From contig JANXTZ010000024.1 of assembly GCA_025352125.1 (NCBI GenBank), positions 43,673 through 107,672 of the forward strand: 64,000 bases of DNA, in the 5' to 3' direction. Position 1 is the first letter of the stretch. The number at the start of each line of letters is the position of its first letter. Positions 36,297-44,933 of the stretch are shown here, one piece after another. A model generated the notes under the pieces. That model was not told the origin of the DNA and did no database searches. It saw nothing but the letters and a program-made list of their open reading frames with translations. Origin of the DNA: Deinococcales bacterium (GTDB lineage Bacteria > Deinococcota > Deinococci > Deinococcales > JAAFIG01). The position numbers and the translations under genes were made by a program.

Positions 36297-37373
36297 ATGG
36301 CTTCTATCATGCCCCCAAGAGAAATTATTGATCAGGATCGTCCTTTAAGCCCCGCCAGTTTGTTATCGCGCTCATACCGCGACCGCTTGATCGAACGCGG
36401 TCTGCTGGGCTTGTACCGTTGGTACACCGCCCGTTCGCAGGAAACCCGCAACTGGAATCCAGATTTGGGTTTTGACTGGCAAAATATTCGCACCGATTTC
36501 AACCCTCAGGTGCAGATGGTGCTCGAGGGATTCTTTGCCGTCGAACAGTATGCGCCAGATTACGTCAGCAAGTTCTTGCACATGGTGCGCCGCTCGCACG
36601 GGCGCAGCCACTTTCAGATGCGTTGGGGTTCCGAGGAAGAAAAACACGCCGACAGTTGGGAAAACGCCGTGTTGTTCAGCCGCAGCCGCACACCAGCCTA
36701 TCTCGAGGATTACAAGATTTCATTGCGCACCAACGAATGGAAACTGCCCTGGGACGACGCGCTGCACGTTTTGCTGTACACGGTTTTTCAGGAACGCGCC
36801 ACACAATTAAACTACCTTAATCTGGCAAAGATCACCCAGGGCATCTCGAGCAAGCCCGAATTAAACGACCAGATCGACCCAGTGTTGACCAAGGTTGCCG
36901 TGACCATTGCCACCGACGAGGCGGCACATTACAATTTCTTCCTCGAGTGCGCCAGGTTGTTCATGTACTATTACCCGCTCGAGACGCTCGAAGCCATGCG
37001 CGACGTAGTCAATCACTTCGCCATGCCGGCGGGGGAGATCATTCCAAATTGGGACGAGTTCTTCGAGGCGGCGTACAAGTGCGCCGTCTACGGACCGCGT
37101 GAATATGCACGGGACGTTGTGGCGCTGGTATTCTCGCAGTTCGGCGTGCAGGGCAAAAAGCAACTCGAGGAAGGCATCAAACGCACCCGACTTGTGCCAG
37201 ACGAACAGGGGCAGATGATGCAGACCGCCATATGGGAAACCTTTGACCCCGAAATCATGCTTCGTGATGTTAAACGGATTTACGCCAAGATTCAGGGGCA
37301 CGAAGCCAAGTACGGCATGGACAAGATTGATCCAGTGGCATTGGTCGATAATCCTGTCTGGCCCGTCCGATAA
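36297..37373 (+). CDS. Acyl-ACP desaturase-like di-iron protein
   Basis: A 358-aa FA_desaturase_2 family soluble di-iron enzyme. The carboxylate-bridged iron motifs are GSEEEKHADSWENA (ExxH, about residue 115) and ATDEAAHYNFFLE (ExxH, about 205), with another Glu in LEGFFAVEQYAPDY (about 77). Relatives introduce a cis double bond into acyl-ACP using O2 and reduced ferredoxin, adjusting membrane fluidity. Length matches plant and actinobacterial members. It is followed by an HD-domain gene from its own promoter. Substrate is inferred. Confidence 0.88.
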   Translation: MASIMPPREIIDQDRPLSPASLLSRSYRDRLIERGLLGLYRWYTARSQETRNWNPDLGFDWQNIRTDFNPQVQMVLEGFFAVEQYAPDYVSKFLHMVRRSHGRSHFQMRWGSEEEKHADSWENAVLFSRSRTPAYLEDYKISLRTNEWKLPWDDALHVLLYTVFQERATQLNYLNLAKITQGISSKPELNDQIDPVLTKVAVTIATDEAAHYNFFLECARLFMYYYPLETLEAMRDVVNHFAMPAGEIIPNWDEFFEAAYKCAVYGPREYARDVVALVFSQFGVQGKKQLEEGIKRTRLVPDEQGQMMQTAIWETFDPEIMLRDVKRIYAKIQGHEAKYGMDKIDPVALVDNPVWPVR

Positions 37374-37438
37374 TCCAACAAACCTGTTCAATTCGCGGGC
37401 GTATCCTTTGGGGTGCGCCTTTTAACTTGCTCGAGCCG

Positions 37439-37444
37439 TAGAAT
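37439..37444 (+). promoter_or_regulatory. -10 box of leaderless HD-hydrolase promoter
   Basis: TAGAAT, then 6 nt, then the ATG at 37451. Confidence 0.58.
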
Positions 37445-37450
37445 GGACGT

Positions 37451-37993
37451 ATGGACCTTCAGGCACTGGCGCTAAATTTAATTTCTGAACGCATTCCCGG
37501 CACCCGCAAGGGTTCGCTCGAGGTGGCTTGGGTTCATTCGAGGCGCGTTTCTGAACGGTTGCTCAGGCATGGTTACAAGCTCGAGGTGGTCTTGGCTGGC
37601 GTCTTGCATGACATTGTTGAGGATGGAAATACCAGCTTGAAAGAACTCCTGGACTTTGGATTCCCCCGCCGAACGGTACAACTGGTGGATTTAGCCAGTC
37701 ACGACGATGCGATAGTTGAAAAAGACGCACGCTGGGCGCAGATGGTTTTAAGGCTCGAGCAAGCCAACGACAGCGACGCCTGGGCGGTCAAGGTCTGTGA
37801 TCTGATCGACAACCTGCACGGTTCAATCAGTTTGAAGACGGAGCGCCGCGCCGCTTTTTTTGAAATGAAAGCCCCGACTTACCTCAGCCTGTCTCGGGTG
37901 CCTCTGCAAATGAATGCCCTGTGGCTCGAGTTGCTCGAGGCGTTTTGCAAACCTGGACTTGAACAGTACGAAAGGTTTCAAAGTCAAGTTTAA
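37451..37993 (+). CDS. HD-domain phosphohydrolase, (p)ppGpp-hydrolase-like
   Basis: A 180-aa stand-alone HD domain. The metal ligands are visible: H29 (AWVHSRRVSE), H53-D54 in GVLHDIVEDG and D117 in KVCDLIDNLHG. The HDIVED signature, with two acidic residues after HD, is that of RelA/SpoT hydrolase domains and small alarmone hydrolases. Mn2+-dependent (p)ppGpp hydrolysis is the likeliest role, though nucleotide phosphatase activity is possible. No synthetase domain is attached. Leaderless start. Confidence 0.82.
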   Translation: MDLQALALNLISERIPGTRKGSLEVAWVHSRRVSERLLRHGYKLEVVLAGVLHDIVEDGNTSLKELLDFGFPRRTVQLVDLASHDDAIVEKDARWAQMVLRLEQANDSDAWAVKVCDLIDNLHGSISLKTERRAAFFEMKAPTYLSLSRVPLQMNALWLELLEAFCKPGLEQYERFQSQV

Positions 37994-38081
37994 ACTGTGC
38001 AGAACAAATCAAATGTTGAAACTTTGATCGAAATTGATTCGATGACTTAAACTGAACCCAGAGCAAATTTGAGGAGGTTTT

Positions 38082-38531
38082 ATGAAACGTATTGTGATTG
38101 TTTTGCTGGTGTTTCTCGGCTTTTCATCCTTGGCGGGTGCACAAAAATTCTCGATAGGCGGTGGCATCACGGGTTCGGCGGGGTCGGGTCAGAGCACCCA
38201 GATCGGCGCGAGCGTTCAGGTGACCGTTGGAGATCTGTTAAAAATCGGACCAGTTGGTGTCGATTTGCGAGTCAATGCCGATGCCACGTTCTCGAGCGGC
38301 ACCAGCATCGAAATTGGTGTTTCGCCCCTGGCAACCTTTCAAGTCGCACAGTTCAGGCTCTATGCGGGTCCAAGCCTTAAATTCTTTATCCCAGGAGGTT
38401 TGGGGTTTGGCGCAGCCGCCGGTTTTAATTTCCCGATAGCCCCAGGTCTAAACAGTTATGCCGAACTCAATTTGACTTTTGCGCCCTTCTCGAGTTGGGC
38501 GGTACGGGTTGGCGTTCAGTACAGTTTCTAG
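38082..38531 (+). CDS. Secreted outer-membrane beta-barrel-like protein
   Basis: A 149-aa exported protein. MKRIVIVLLVFLGFSSLAGA is the signal peptide, cut before QKFSIGG. The mature part alternates small and hydrophobic residues in short strands (QIGASVQVTVG, FRLYAGPSLKFFIPGG, WAVRVGVQYSF) and ends in an aromatic, like an 8-stranded barrel. It resembles the 167-aa protein at 8241 in size, leader (LFGFSSL/FLGFSSL) and composition. GAGGAGG before the ATG gives a strong RBS. Function unknown. Confidence 0.72.
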   Translation: MKRIVIVLLVFLGFSSLAGAQKFSIGGGITGSAGSGQSTQIGASVQVTVGDLLKIGPVGVDLRVNADATFSSGTSIEIGVSPLATFQVAQFRLYAGPSLKFFIPGGLGFGAAAGFNFPIAPGLNSYAELNLTFAPFSSWAVRVGVQYSF

Positions 38532-38576
38532 AGAATAACAAATCATTCGGGGCAAGCCTCGAGGTATTCAACTTCA

Positions 38577-39038
38577 TTACTGACATTCATCCCCAAACAA
38601 ACTCGCCTGCACAACAAACTGACGGTACCCTCCTCCACCTTAATTCCGAACCTAATTCGCAATCGTCCTCTCAATTCCATGCTTCCCAACGCTCGCCACA
38701 AAATACCCGCTAGACCACAGCTTCCCTCCGCGCAATTCCTTCCTCAAACCCTTCACTTGTTCCAAAATTCACCGCGCTGTAATAATTTTAATCCTCGTGA
38801 TGATTTCTGTAAAGCCATACGTTGGAACACCCTGAATTAGAAAATGCACGTGATCCGTATCCGCCCCAATCTCGAGAAACACAATCTCATACGTCTGTTC
38901 AATCAAAGCGCAAACCTCTTTTAATTCATGCTCAACGTCGGGTCTGAACACTCCCCTTCGATATTTTGCAGGGCAAACGAAGTGGTATAACAGTACGCTG
39001 ACGATATGGCTTTTGTGCAAGAACTGGCTTTGACTCAC
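38577..39038 (-). pseudogene. tnpA: IS200/IS605 tnpA (Y1 transposase) relic, three in-frame stops
   Basis: The frame from ATG 39038 reads SQSQFLHKSHIVSVLLYHFV and CPAKYRRGVF, with the HUH motif in DTDHVHFLIQ, all typical of the ~150-aa Y1 transposase. It stops with TGA at 38769-38771, where relatives read a Glu after ITAR. The same frame continues with GGKLWSSGYFVASVGKHG, then TAG at 38652-38654 in place of the expected catalytic Tyr, TAA at 38640-38642, and ends at 38577 after 153 codons. All three lesions are substitutions, so the frame is intact but dead. Confidence 0.88.
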
Positions 39039-39189
39039 ACGTCATGCTAAACTCCATGTCGGGCAATCGAGGCACGCCTGGGGGAATGTATCCCGTAGCG
39101 ATTCAAAAAGTCTTGGATGTGTTTCCAGGAGTTGCAGAGAGGTCATGATTCATATTGTGATGACCAACCTGATTGATGATGTCGAAGAT

Positions 39190-39224
39190 AAAACCTTTCG
39201 AACCTCGCTTTAAAAGGTTTTTTT
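39190..39224 (+). terminator. Terminator-like hairpin before PASTA gene
   Basis: AAAACCTTT (39190-39198) pairs with AAAGGTTTT (39213-39221) and is followed by T. It would stop transcription coming from the IS relic. Confidence 0.6.
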
Positions 39225-39237
39225 CATGAATTTGAGG

Positions 39238-39243
39238 TACACT
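39238..39243 (+). promoter_or_regulatory. -10 box of PASTA gene
   Basis: TACACT lies 8 nt before the ATG at 39252, with no RBS between. Confidence 0.45.
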
Positions 39244-39251
39244 GTGCGCCG

Positions 39252-41078
39252 ATGACGCTCGAAAAGCTTGATGGAAAATACGAGGTCAAACGCGAAATTT
39301 CGCGTGACCCCACAGTTCGCAGCGTCGAGACTGCCACGCTCGACGGTCGCGCCGTCCGTGTGGATTGGTTTTTTGTCACCGATCCCAAAAGCCGTTCTAA
39401 CTTTCACCGCTACCGTACCGCATTAAAAACCGCCAATTCCCCGTTAATGCTCGATGCCGTAGCCCGACCAGGCGCGTATTACACGGTCTGGCAACTCGAG
39501 GGCGGGGCAAGTGCATTGTCTTGGGTAGAAGCGCATCCCAAAGACGACGGATTCCGTGGACATTTACAAACCATTGCCGATTCGCTCGAGTCTTTTGGTT
39601 TTTCACTGGCTGATACCGATGTGATTGCGGTTGAACACCGTGAGAGCGGCAAAGCCGAGGTACGCCCAGCGATTTCCAATCTTCGCCTGGTGGAACGAAG
39701 TCCTGAAGAAATCAAATTGTTGAACATCGCCGTGCTCGAGCCGAAAAAAGCATCACCAAAAACCATTTTTGCTGTTAAAAACAATAAAAAAACCATTGTC
39801 AAACCAAGTTTTATACTTGACCCAAACCTCGAGTCTACAGCCAAGGCTGTCATGCCAAAATTAAACCAGCGCCGTTTGACCATTTGGGGCATTGTTCCAG
39901 GCATTGCACTGCTGATTGGCACGGGGTTTTTTGGTCAGCAAGTGGTGCAAGCCTTTTTACAACCCAGCATGGTGGTGGTGCCGAATGTGGTCGGCAAACC
40001 CGTCCGCGAGGCAGCCAAAATCCTGTCTGAAACCCGTTTGAACACCAACCTTGAGAAAGGCAACGACAACACGCAACCTCAGGGCATCGTGCTTTCGCAA
40101 AATCCGTCCAAGGGAACGTCACTGACCGAAACCAGGGTGGTCAGCATTGTTGTCAATTACCCAAGACCACTGATCGCCCCAGATTTGGTGGGCAAGCTTG
40201 GCAGCGAAGCCAAAATTACCCTCAAAGAATTGGGCTTGGTCACTGCCAATGTTGCCATTGTTCCAGCCAATGAGGGTGAGCCTCGAGGTGTGGTGTTGGC
40301 ACAAAATCCAATTCCGGGCACTCAAATGATCAAGGGCAGTGGCGTGACCATTCTCGTTAGCGGCGCACGTCCCGAAAAGGGCAAAACCTTCATACCCGAT
40401 TTGACTGGACTCACCTTCGAAGACGCTCGAGCCATCATCAAAATGTCGGGTTTGACCTTGGTTGAAATCAACACCCGCAATTCGACGGTGGCTAAAAATA
40501 CGGTCTTGGCTCAAACCCCAGCGCCCAACAAAAGTGTGGCGCTCGAGGGTGAGGCGACCCTAACGATTGCAACCACCTCAAATGCGCCAAAACCAATTGT
40601 GCCAGAACCAATTCGACCTCGCCCTGTGGTCGAGAGTCCGAACGTTCCGACCCAACCTGAGACGCCGACACGAACGCCAACGCCAACGCCAGTGCCGACA
40701 CCAATCCCAACGCCGACACCTACCCCGACACCAACTCCAATCCCAACGAATACCAATCCAGTGTTACCTGAGGGTCAAAAACCGCCAGTCGAAACGCCAA
40801 CGACTCCCGATCCCGTGGTGACAACAGCAAGCCAACCAAATACACCAATCCCTACCGCCACTCAGCCACGTTCCGTCACATTTTCATATCTTGTTCCAGC
40901 AGATTTGGGTACCGTCACTTTGGAGGTGCGCATGGTGGATGATGACGGTGAAAAAACCATTTACGGTCCGCTCAGTGTGCCTGGGGGCACAGCAATTGAC
41001 CTGCCTCGAGAGGTACGCGGTACGGCAAAGTTCACCGTTTTGATCGATGGTGTCCCCAAATACGTCGGGGAATTGTGA
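39252..41078 (+). CDS. Pseudokinase-like PASTA-repeat membrane protein
   Basis: A 608-aa protein with PknB-like layout. Residues 1-~165 look like a decayed Ser/Thr kinase (LDGKYEVKREIS start, VRVDWFF where VAIK is expected, no HRD or DFG). The TM helix is at ~211-230 (IWGIVPGIALLIGTGFFG). Three PASTA repeats follow: VPNVVGKPVREAAKIL, APDLVGKLGSEAKITL and IPDLTGLTFEDARAII. Then come a Pro-Thr linker (~450-535) and a C-terminal beta-rich domain (~540-608). PASTA domains bind peptidoglycan or muropeptides, so a non-catalytic wall sensor is inferred. Confidence 0.8.
   Translation: MTLEKLDGKYEVKREISRDPTVRSVETATLDGRAVRVDWFFVTDPKSRSNFHRYRTALKTANSPLMLDAVARPGAYYTVWQLEGGASALSWVEAHPKDDGFRGHLQTIADSLESFGFSLADTDVIAVEHRESGKAEVRPAISNLRLVERSPEEIKLLNIAVLEPKKASPKTIFAVKNNKKTIVKPSFILDPNLESTAKAVMPKLNQRRLTIWGIVPGIALLIGTGFFGQQVVQAFLQPSMVVVPNVVGKPVREAAKILSETRLNTNLEKGNDNTQPQGIVLSQNPSKGTSLTETRVVSIVVNYPRPLIAPDLVGKLGSEAKITLKELGLVTANVAIVPANEGEPRGVVLAQNPIPGTQMIKGSGVTILVSGARPEKGKTFIPDLTGLTFEDARAIIKMSGLTLVEINTRNSTVAKNTVLAQTPAPNKSVALEGEATLTIATTSNAPKPIVPEPIRPRPVVESPNVPTQPETPTRTPTPTPVPTPIPTPTPTPTPTPIPTNTNPVLPEGQKPPVETPTTPDPVVTTASQPNTPIPTATQPRSVTFSYLVPADLGTVTLEVRMVDDDGEKTIYGPLSVPGGTAIDLPREVRGTAKFTVLIDGVPKYVGEL
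40659..40751 (+). repeat. Pro-Thr coding low-complexity tract
   Basis: Imperfect tandem units such as CCAACGCCGACA encode TPTPTP/IPTPTP. This is the flexible linker of the PASTA protein and is prone to length variation by slippage. Confidence 0.85.
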
Positions 41079-41089
41079 AGTTTGAAGCG

Positions 41090-41095
41090 TAAAAT
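41090..41095 (+). promoter_or_regulatory. -10 box of leaderless hydrolase-coaW promoter
   Basis: TAAAAT, then 6 nt, then GTG 41102. Confidence 0.6.
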
Positions 41096-41101
41096 ACACC
41101 C

Positions 41102-42001
41102 GTGAATTCTTTTGTTCCTGAAATCCACGGTGATGGTTTTAAAGCATTCCCGATGCTCGAGCCGTATTCGAGAAATCCAGATGGAATATTCTTCTTCGAT
41201 TCAGGTTTAAATCCAGATTACCAAACGGTGGTGCTGGTCCACGGCAACGGCGACGAAGCCGATACATGGCGTCATGTTTTTAAGTCACTTACAAAATCAT
41301 TTCGGGTTGTGGCGCTCGATCTGCCTGGTTTTGGGCGTTCTCGAACCCCCCAAAACGGTGATCTGGACAGCCTTATTGACGCACTCTCGAGGCTGATTGA
41401 ATCTTTGCAATGCTCTAAAGTACACCTTGGCGGCTCAAGCATGGGTGCGGTCATCTGCACAATGTACGCGAGTCAAAATCCGAATCGTGTCTCGAGTTTG
41501 ACGCTGGTGGGCGGCGCAGATATGGATTCAAATGATGTTGAAGCCAACCCTGGCATTGCAAGTTTGCTCAAGCCTGAAATTGGAGAGGTTTACTACAATG
41601 GTTTGCGAGCATTGGGACAGGATGCGGCTTTTGCCACCCTCAAGCCGTACTATGCCAATCTTCAAACCATGCCAGCAAGTGACCTCGAGTTTCTACGCCA
41701 ACGGGTGTGGGCTAGAGTGTGGTCTGACACGCAACGAGATGCGTTTCTAGCCGCTTTGAGAAGTCTGTTTAGCCGTCAACCATTAACTGACAGTAGACTC
41801 GAACATCTGCCCTTGCAATTGATTTGGGGTGAGCACGACAACATTGTTCCGATACAAGCCGCTCTAAACATGCAAAAAACCTATCCTCAAGCCAAACTTG
41901 CGTTGATCGAAGGCGCTGGGCATCTGCCGCACCAGGAAAAACCCGAAGCCTTCCTGAAAGTGCTTGGGTCGTTCTTGTCGAATTTCAAGGCACTATCATG
42001 A
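41102..42001 (+). CDS. Alpha/beta hydrolase
   Basis: A 299-aa serine hydrolase-fold protein. LVHGNGDEADTWRHVF (about residue 44) forms the oxyanion region. LGGSSMGAVICTMY (about 108) is the nucleophile elbow GxSxG with the catalytic Ser. IWGEHDNIVP (about 240) supplies the Asp, and EGAGHLPHQEKPE (about 270) the His. Substrate cannot be told from sequence. It starts with GTG from a leaderless promoter, and its TGA overlaps the pantothenate kinase ATG (ATGA), so the two are cotranslated. Confidence 0.88.
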   Translation: MNSFVPEIHGDGFKAFPMLEPYSRNPDGIFFFDSGLNPDYQTVVLVHGNGDEADTWRHVFKSLTKSFRVVALDLPGFGRSRTPQNGDLDSLIDALSRLIESLQCSKVHLGGSSMGAVICTMYASQNPNRVSSLTLVGGADMDSNDVEANPGIASLLKPEIGEVYYNGLRALGQDAAFATLKPYYANLQTMPASDLEFLRQRVWARVWSDTQRDAFLAALRSLFSRQPLTDSRLEHLPLQLIWGEHDNIVPIQAALNMQKTYPQAKLALIEGAGHLPHQEKPEAFLKVLGSFLSNFKALS

Positions 42002-42852
42002 TCTTGGGCTTGGATTTTGGTCTGACCAACCTTGATGCCGTGCTGGTTGAAAGTGGGCAAATACGGCAAGGCTGGCGGCAAGACACCCGTGGATTTGCAA
42101 GTTTAAAAATGATTGAACAAATTGTTGACGAGCATCAAATCAAACTCGAGGATTTAACTTGTATTGGCACAACGGGCGGCAGGCACAAAGACCTGCCCTC
42201 GGATTTTATGGGTGTCCCAATTTTCAAAATCGCTGAAGCCCAATCAGTGGGGCATGGTGGATTGCAAATGGCTCAACTCGAGGAGGCGCTGGTGGTCAGC
42301 GCCGGAACTGGCACGGGCATGATCGCGGCTCGAGGCTCGGGTTTTAGCCATGTGACTGGTAGCGCCGTCGGTGGCGGCACGCTGCTGGGTTTGGCAAAAT
42401 TATTGCTTGGAACATCTAACCCACTCGAGATCGCGGCATTGGCTGCCAGAGGCAACGCTGCTGGCGTTGACAGCACTCTATCTGACGTTCTCGGCGGCGG
42501 AATTGGTCACTTGCCCAGCGATGCCACCGCCGTAAATTTGGGGCGTCTGGTGTCGCTCGAGCAACCTCCAACCCGCGAGGACCTGGCGGCAGGTCTGGTG
42601 ACGCTGATTTCGCAAGTCATTGCCGTGATTGCGTTGAATGCCGCAAAAGCCCAGAACCTCGAGCGAATCGTGATCGTCGGACATTTGGTTGACCTCGAGC
42701 CAATTCGTGCCGCGATCAACCGTGTATGGGGATTTTACGGTGTTGAACTGCCAGCGATCATTCCAGAATCTCGAGGTTTCGCCACCGCATTTGGTGCGGC
42801 ACTCGAGGCGAAACTTGGGCATCAAAAAGCCGTGGCTGAAAACCACGGCTGA
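41998..42852 (+). CDS. coaW: Type II pantothenate kinase
   Basis: A 284-aa ASKHA-fold kinase, first step of CoA synthesis (pantothenate + ATP). GLDFGLTNLDAVLVE is the phosphate-1 loop. VVSAGTGTGMIAARG and SHVTGSAVGGGTLLGLAKLL match the eukaryotic/staphylococcal type II signature, while RIVIVGHLVDLEPIR is the adenosine-side motif. Type II enzymes are usually poorly inhibited by CoA. Coupled translation with the upstream hydrolase suggests a linked role, but that is unproven. Type II is less common than CoaX/CoaA in bacteria. Confidence 0.85.
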   Translation: MILGLDFGLTNLDAVLVESGQIRQGWRQDTRGFASLKMIEQIVDEHQIKLEDLTCIGTTGGRHKDLPSDFMGVPIFKIAEAQSVGHGGLQMAQLEEALVVSAGTGTGMIAARGSGFSHVTGSAVGGGTLLGLAKLLLGTSNPLEIAALAARGNAAGVDSTLSDVLGGGIGHLPSDATAVNLGRLVSLEQPPTREDLAAGLVTLISQVIAVIALNAAKAQNLERIVIVGHLVDLEPIRAAINRVWGFYGVELPAIIPESRGFATAFGAALEAKLGHQKAVAENHG

Positions 42853-42868
42853 GACTCGAGTTTAAATT

Positions 42869-43882
42869 TTAGAGCACATCATCACGGATACAGGCTTTGA
42901 AATGCCCTGGCGCAACTTCGACCAACTCTGGGACGGTGTGTTCGCATTCGGTGATCTTGTAACGGCAACGGGTGCGGAAGACACAACCACTCGGCGGGTT
43001 GATCGGGCTTGGAATGTCACCCTCGAGCAAAATTCGTTCGCGTTTGATCGTCGGGTCTGGAATCGGCGCTGCCGATAAAAGTGCCTCGGTGTACGGGTGC
43101 TTGGGGTTCAGGTACAGCTCTTTGGCTGGCGCAACCTCCATGATCTTGCCCAAGTACATCACCACGACACGGTCACAAATGTACTCGACCACCGCCAAAT
43201 CGTGGGCAATGAAAAGCAGCGTCAAACCGAGATCGCGTTGCAAATCCTCGAGCAAGTTAACAACCTGCGCCTGAATCGAAACATCAAGCGCCGACACCGG
43301 TTCGTCCGCCACAATGAATTCTGGTTTGACTGCCAATGCCCTGGCGATCCCAATCCGTTGCCGTTGACCGCCAGAAAATTCGTGCGGGTAACGGCGCATG
43401 TGATCCGGTGACAAACCGACCTGACGCAACAACTCGGCAACGCGGTCCACTCGAGCCTGCCCCTTGGCGAGGTTGTGAATTTGGAGTGCCTCGCCGATGA
43501 TGTCACCCACGGTCATGCGCGGATTGAGTGAGGCAAAAGGGTCTTGGAAAATGATTTGCATTTTCTTGCGGTACTCGCGCATGTCGTTCTTGGAAAGTTT
43601 GACCACATCCTGACCTGCAAACTTCACCTCGCCAGAAGTTGGTTCGATCAATCGCAAGATGGCGCGTCCAGCCGTGGTCTTGCCCGAGCCTGACTCACCG
43701 ACCAGACCCAAAACCTCCCCGCGATGAATCTTGAACGAAATATCATTGACTGCCTTGACGTTCGCCACCACCCGAGACAGCAAACCGCCACGAATTGGGA
43801 AGAACTTCACCAGATTGTTGACCTCGAGCAGCACCTCTTGCTTGACTTGATGCTCGGTTTTTTGTGGGCTGGGTGCGGTCAC
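42869..43882 (-). CDS. oppF: Oligopeptide ABC transporter ATP-binding protein OppF
   Basis: A 337-aa ABC ATPase. Walker A is [12 protein letters not shown] (about residue 60), the Q-loop [14 protein letters not shown], the signature [14 protein letters not shown], Walker [13 protein letters not shown] and the H-loop FIAHDLAVV. The C-terminal oligopeptide extension with [11 protein letters not shown] and ECEHTVPEL holds the cysteines that bind [4Fe-4S] in some Opp/Dpp ATPases. Start GTG 43882 has AAGGAG inside the oppD end; ATG 43909 would overlap oppD further. Last gene of the opp cluster. Confidence 0.95.
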   Translation of the reverse strand: MTAPSPQKTEHQVKQEVLLEVNNLVKFFPIRGGLLSRVVANVKAVNDISFKIHRGEVLGLVGESGSGKTTAGRAILRLIEPTSGEVKFAGQDVVKLSKNDMREYRKKMQIIFQDPFASLNPRMTVGDIIGEALQIHNLAKGQARVDRVAELLRQVGLSPDHMRRYPHEFSGGQRQRIGIARALAVKPEFIVADEPVSALDVSIQAQVVNLLEDLQRDLGLTLLFIAHDLAVVEYICDRVVVMYLGKIMEVAPAKELYLNPKHPYTEALLSAAPIPDPTIKRERILLEGDIPSPINPPSGCVFRTRCRYKITECEHTVPELVEVAPGHFKACIRDDVL

Positions 43883-43884
43883 GC

Positions 43885-44889
43885 TTAAAGCTCCTTCCAA
43901 CGAATACAACGGCTCATGTGACCCGCTCCAGTGTCTTCAAGCGCAGGCACGGCTTCCTTGCAGGCATCAATCGCGTACTTGCAACGCGGATGAAAGGCGC
44001 AGCCGCTCGGCAGGTACAACGGATTTGGCACGTTGCCAGGAATTGCCTCGAGCCGCTTTTGTTCGGTCACGGCATGGTCCACACGCGGAATGCTGTGCAA
44101 TAAACCCATCGTGTAAGGATGCTTGGGGTTTTTGAAGATTTCAACCACGTCACCCTCTTCAACCACCCGCCCACCGTACATCACCACCACGCGGTCTGCC
44201 ATTTCTGCCACCACGCCGAGGTTGTGGGTGATGAACAAAATGCTCATGCCAATTTCTTTTTGCAGCTTGCGCATCAAATCCAAAATCTGGGCTTGAATCG
44301 TGACATCGAGCGCCGTGGTCGGCTCGTCGGCGATCAGCAGCGCGGGGTTGCAAGAGAGCGCCATCGCAATCATGACACGTTGGCGCATACCGCCCGACAT
44401 CTGGTGCGGGAAGTTGGTCACGCGGCGACGCGGTTCGGGGATACCCACCAAATCGAGCATGTTGCTGGCAACCTCCATCGCCTCTTTTTTGGTCTTGCCC
44501 TGGTGCAACACCACCGCTTCAGCAATCTGATCGCCCACCGTAAAAACCGGATTTAAGGAGGTCATCGGTTCTTGAAAAATCATTGACATGTCATTGCCAC
44601 GAATTTTTCGCATGTCGGATTCTGAAAGCTTGGTGATGTCGCGTTGCTGTCCATCCTTGCCGCGAAACATGATCTCGCCCTCAACAATTTTACCTGGAGG
44701 CGAGGCAATCAGACGCATCATGGATAAACTGGTCACGCTTTTGCCCGAACCGGACTCACCGACCACCGCCAGCGTCTCGCCTTTGTTGATGTGAAAGGTC
44801 ACGCCGTCAACGCTTTTGACCACGCCCTCGTCGGTGTAAAAATAAGTTTTTAGGTTTTTAACATCAACCAAGGTTTCCGCATTTGCCAT
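43885..44889 (-). CDS. oppD: Oligopeptide ABC transporter ATP-binding protein OppD
   Basis: A 334-aa ABC ATPase that pairs with OppF under the OppBC channel. [18 protein letters not shown] is Walker [16 protein letters not shown] the Q-loop, [16 protein letters not shown] the signature and [12 protein letters not shown]alker B. The oligo_HPY C-terminal extension has [16 protein letters not shown], four-Cys cluster-like. Its stop lies 2 bp before the oppF GTG. Confidence 0.95.
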   Translation of the reverse strand: MANAETLVDVKNLKTYFYTDEGVVKSVDGVTFHINKGETLAVVGESGSGKSVTSLSMMRLIASPPGKIVEGEIMFRGKDGQQRDITKLSESDMRKIRGNDMSMIFQEPMTSLNPVFTVGDQIAEAVVLHQGKTKKEAMEVASNMLDLVGIPEPRRRVTNFPHQMSGGMRQRVMIAMALSCNPALLIADEPTTALDVTIQAQILDLMRKLQKEIGMSILFITHNLGVVAEMADRVVVMYGGRVVEEGDVVEIFKNPKHPYTMGLLHSIPRVDHAVTEQKRLEAIPGNVPNPLYLPSGCAFHPRCKYAIDACKEAVPALEDTGAGHMSRCIRWKEL

Positions 44890-44933
44890 TTTCTGCCCCC
44901 ATAAAAAATTCGTTTTGGTTTCTCGAGCTTCAA

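Larger units (their letters stand above)
38540..39251. other. IS relic zone without intact genes
   Basis: About 710 bp with no intact gene. It contains the decayed tnpA (38577-39038), a small hairpin GGGA-atgta-TCCC at 39082-39094 that could be a remnant of the IS left end, a terminator-like hairpin at 39190-39224 and the promoter of the PASTA gene. Only two CTCGAG copies are present, fewer than in flanking DNA, in keeping with acquired DNA. Confidence 0.6.

Noticed and set aside
40659..40751. Tandem repeat considered as a satellite or CRISPR-like array
   Set aside because: It is in frame within the PASTA gene and encodes a Pro-Thr linker.
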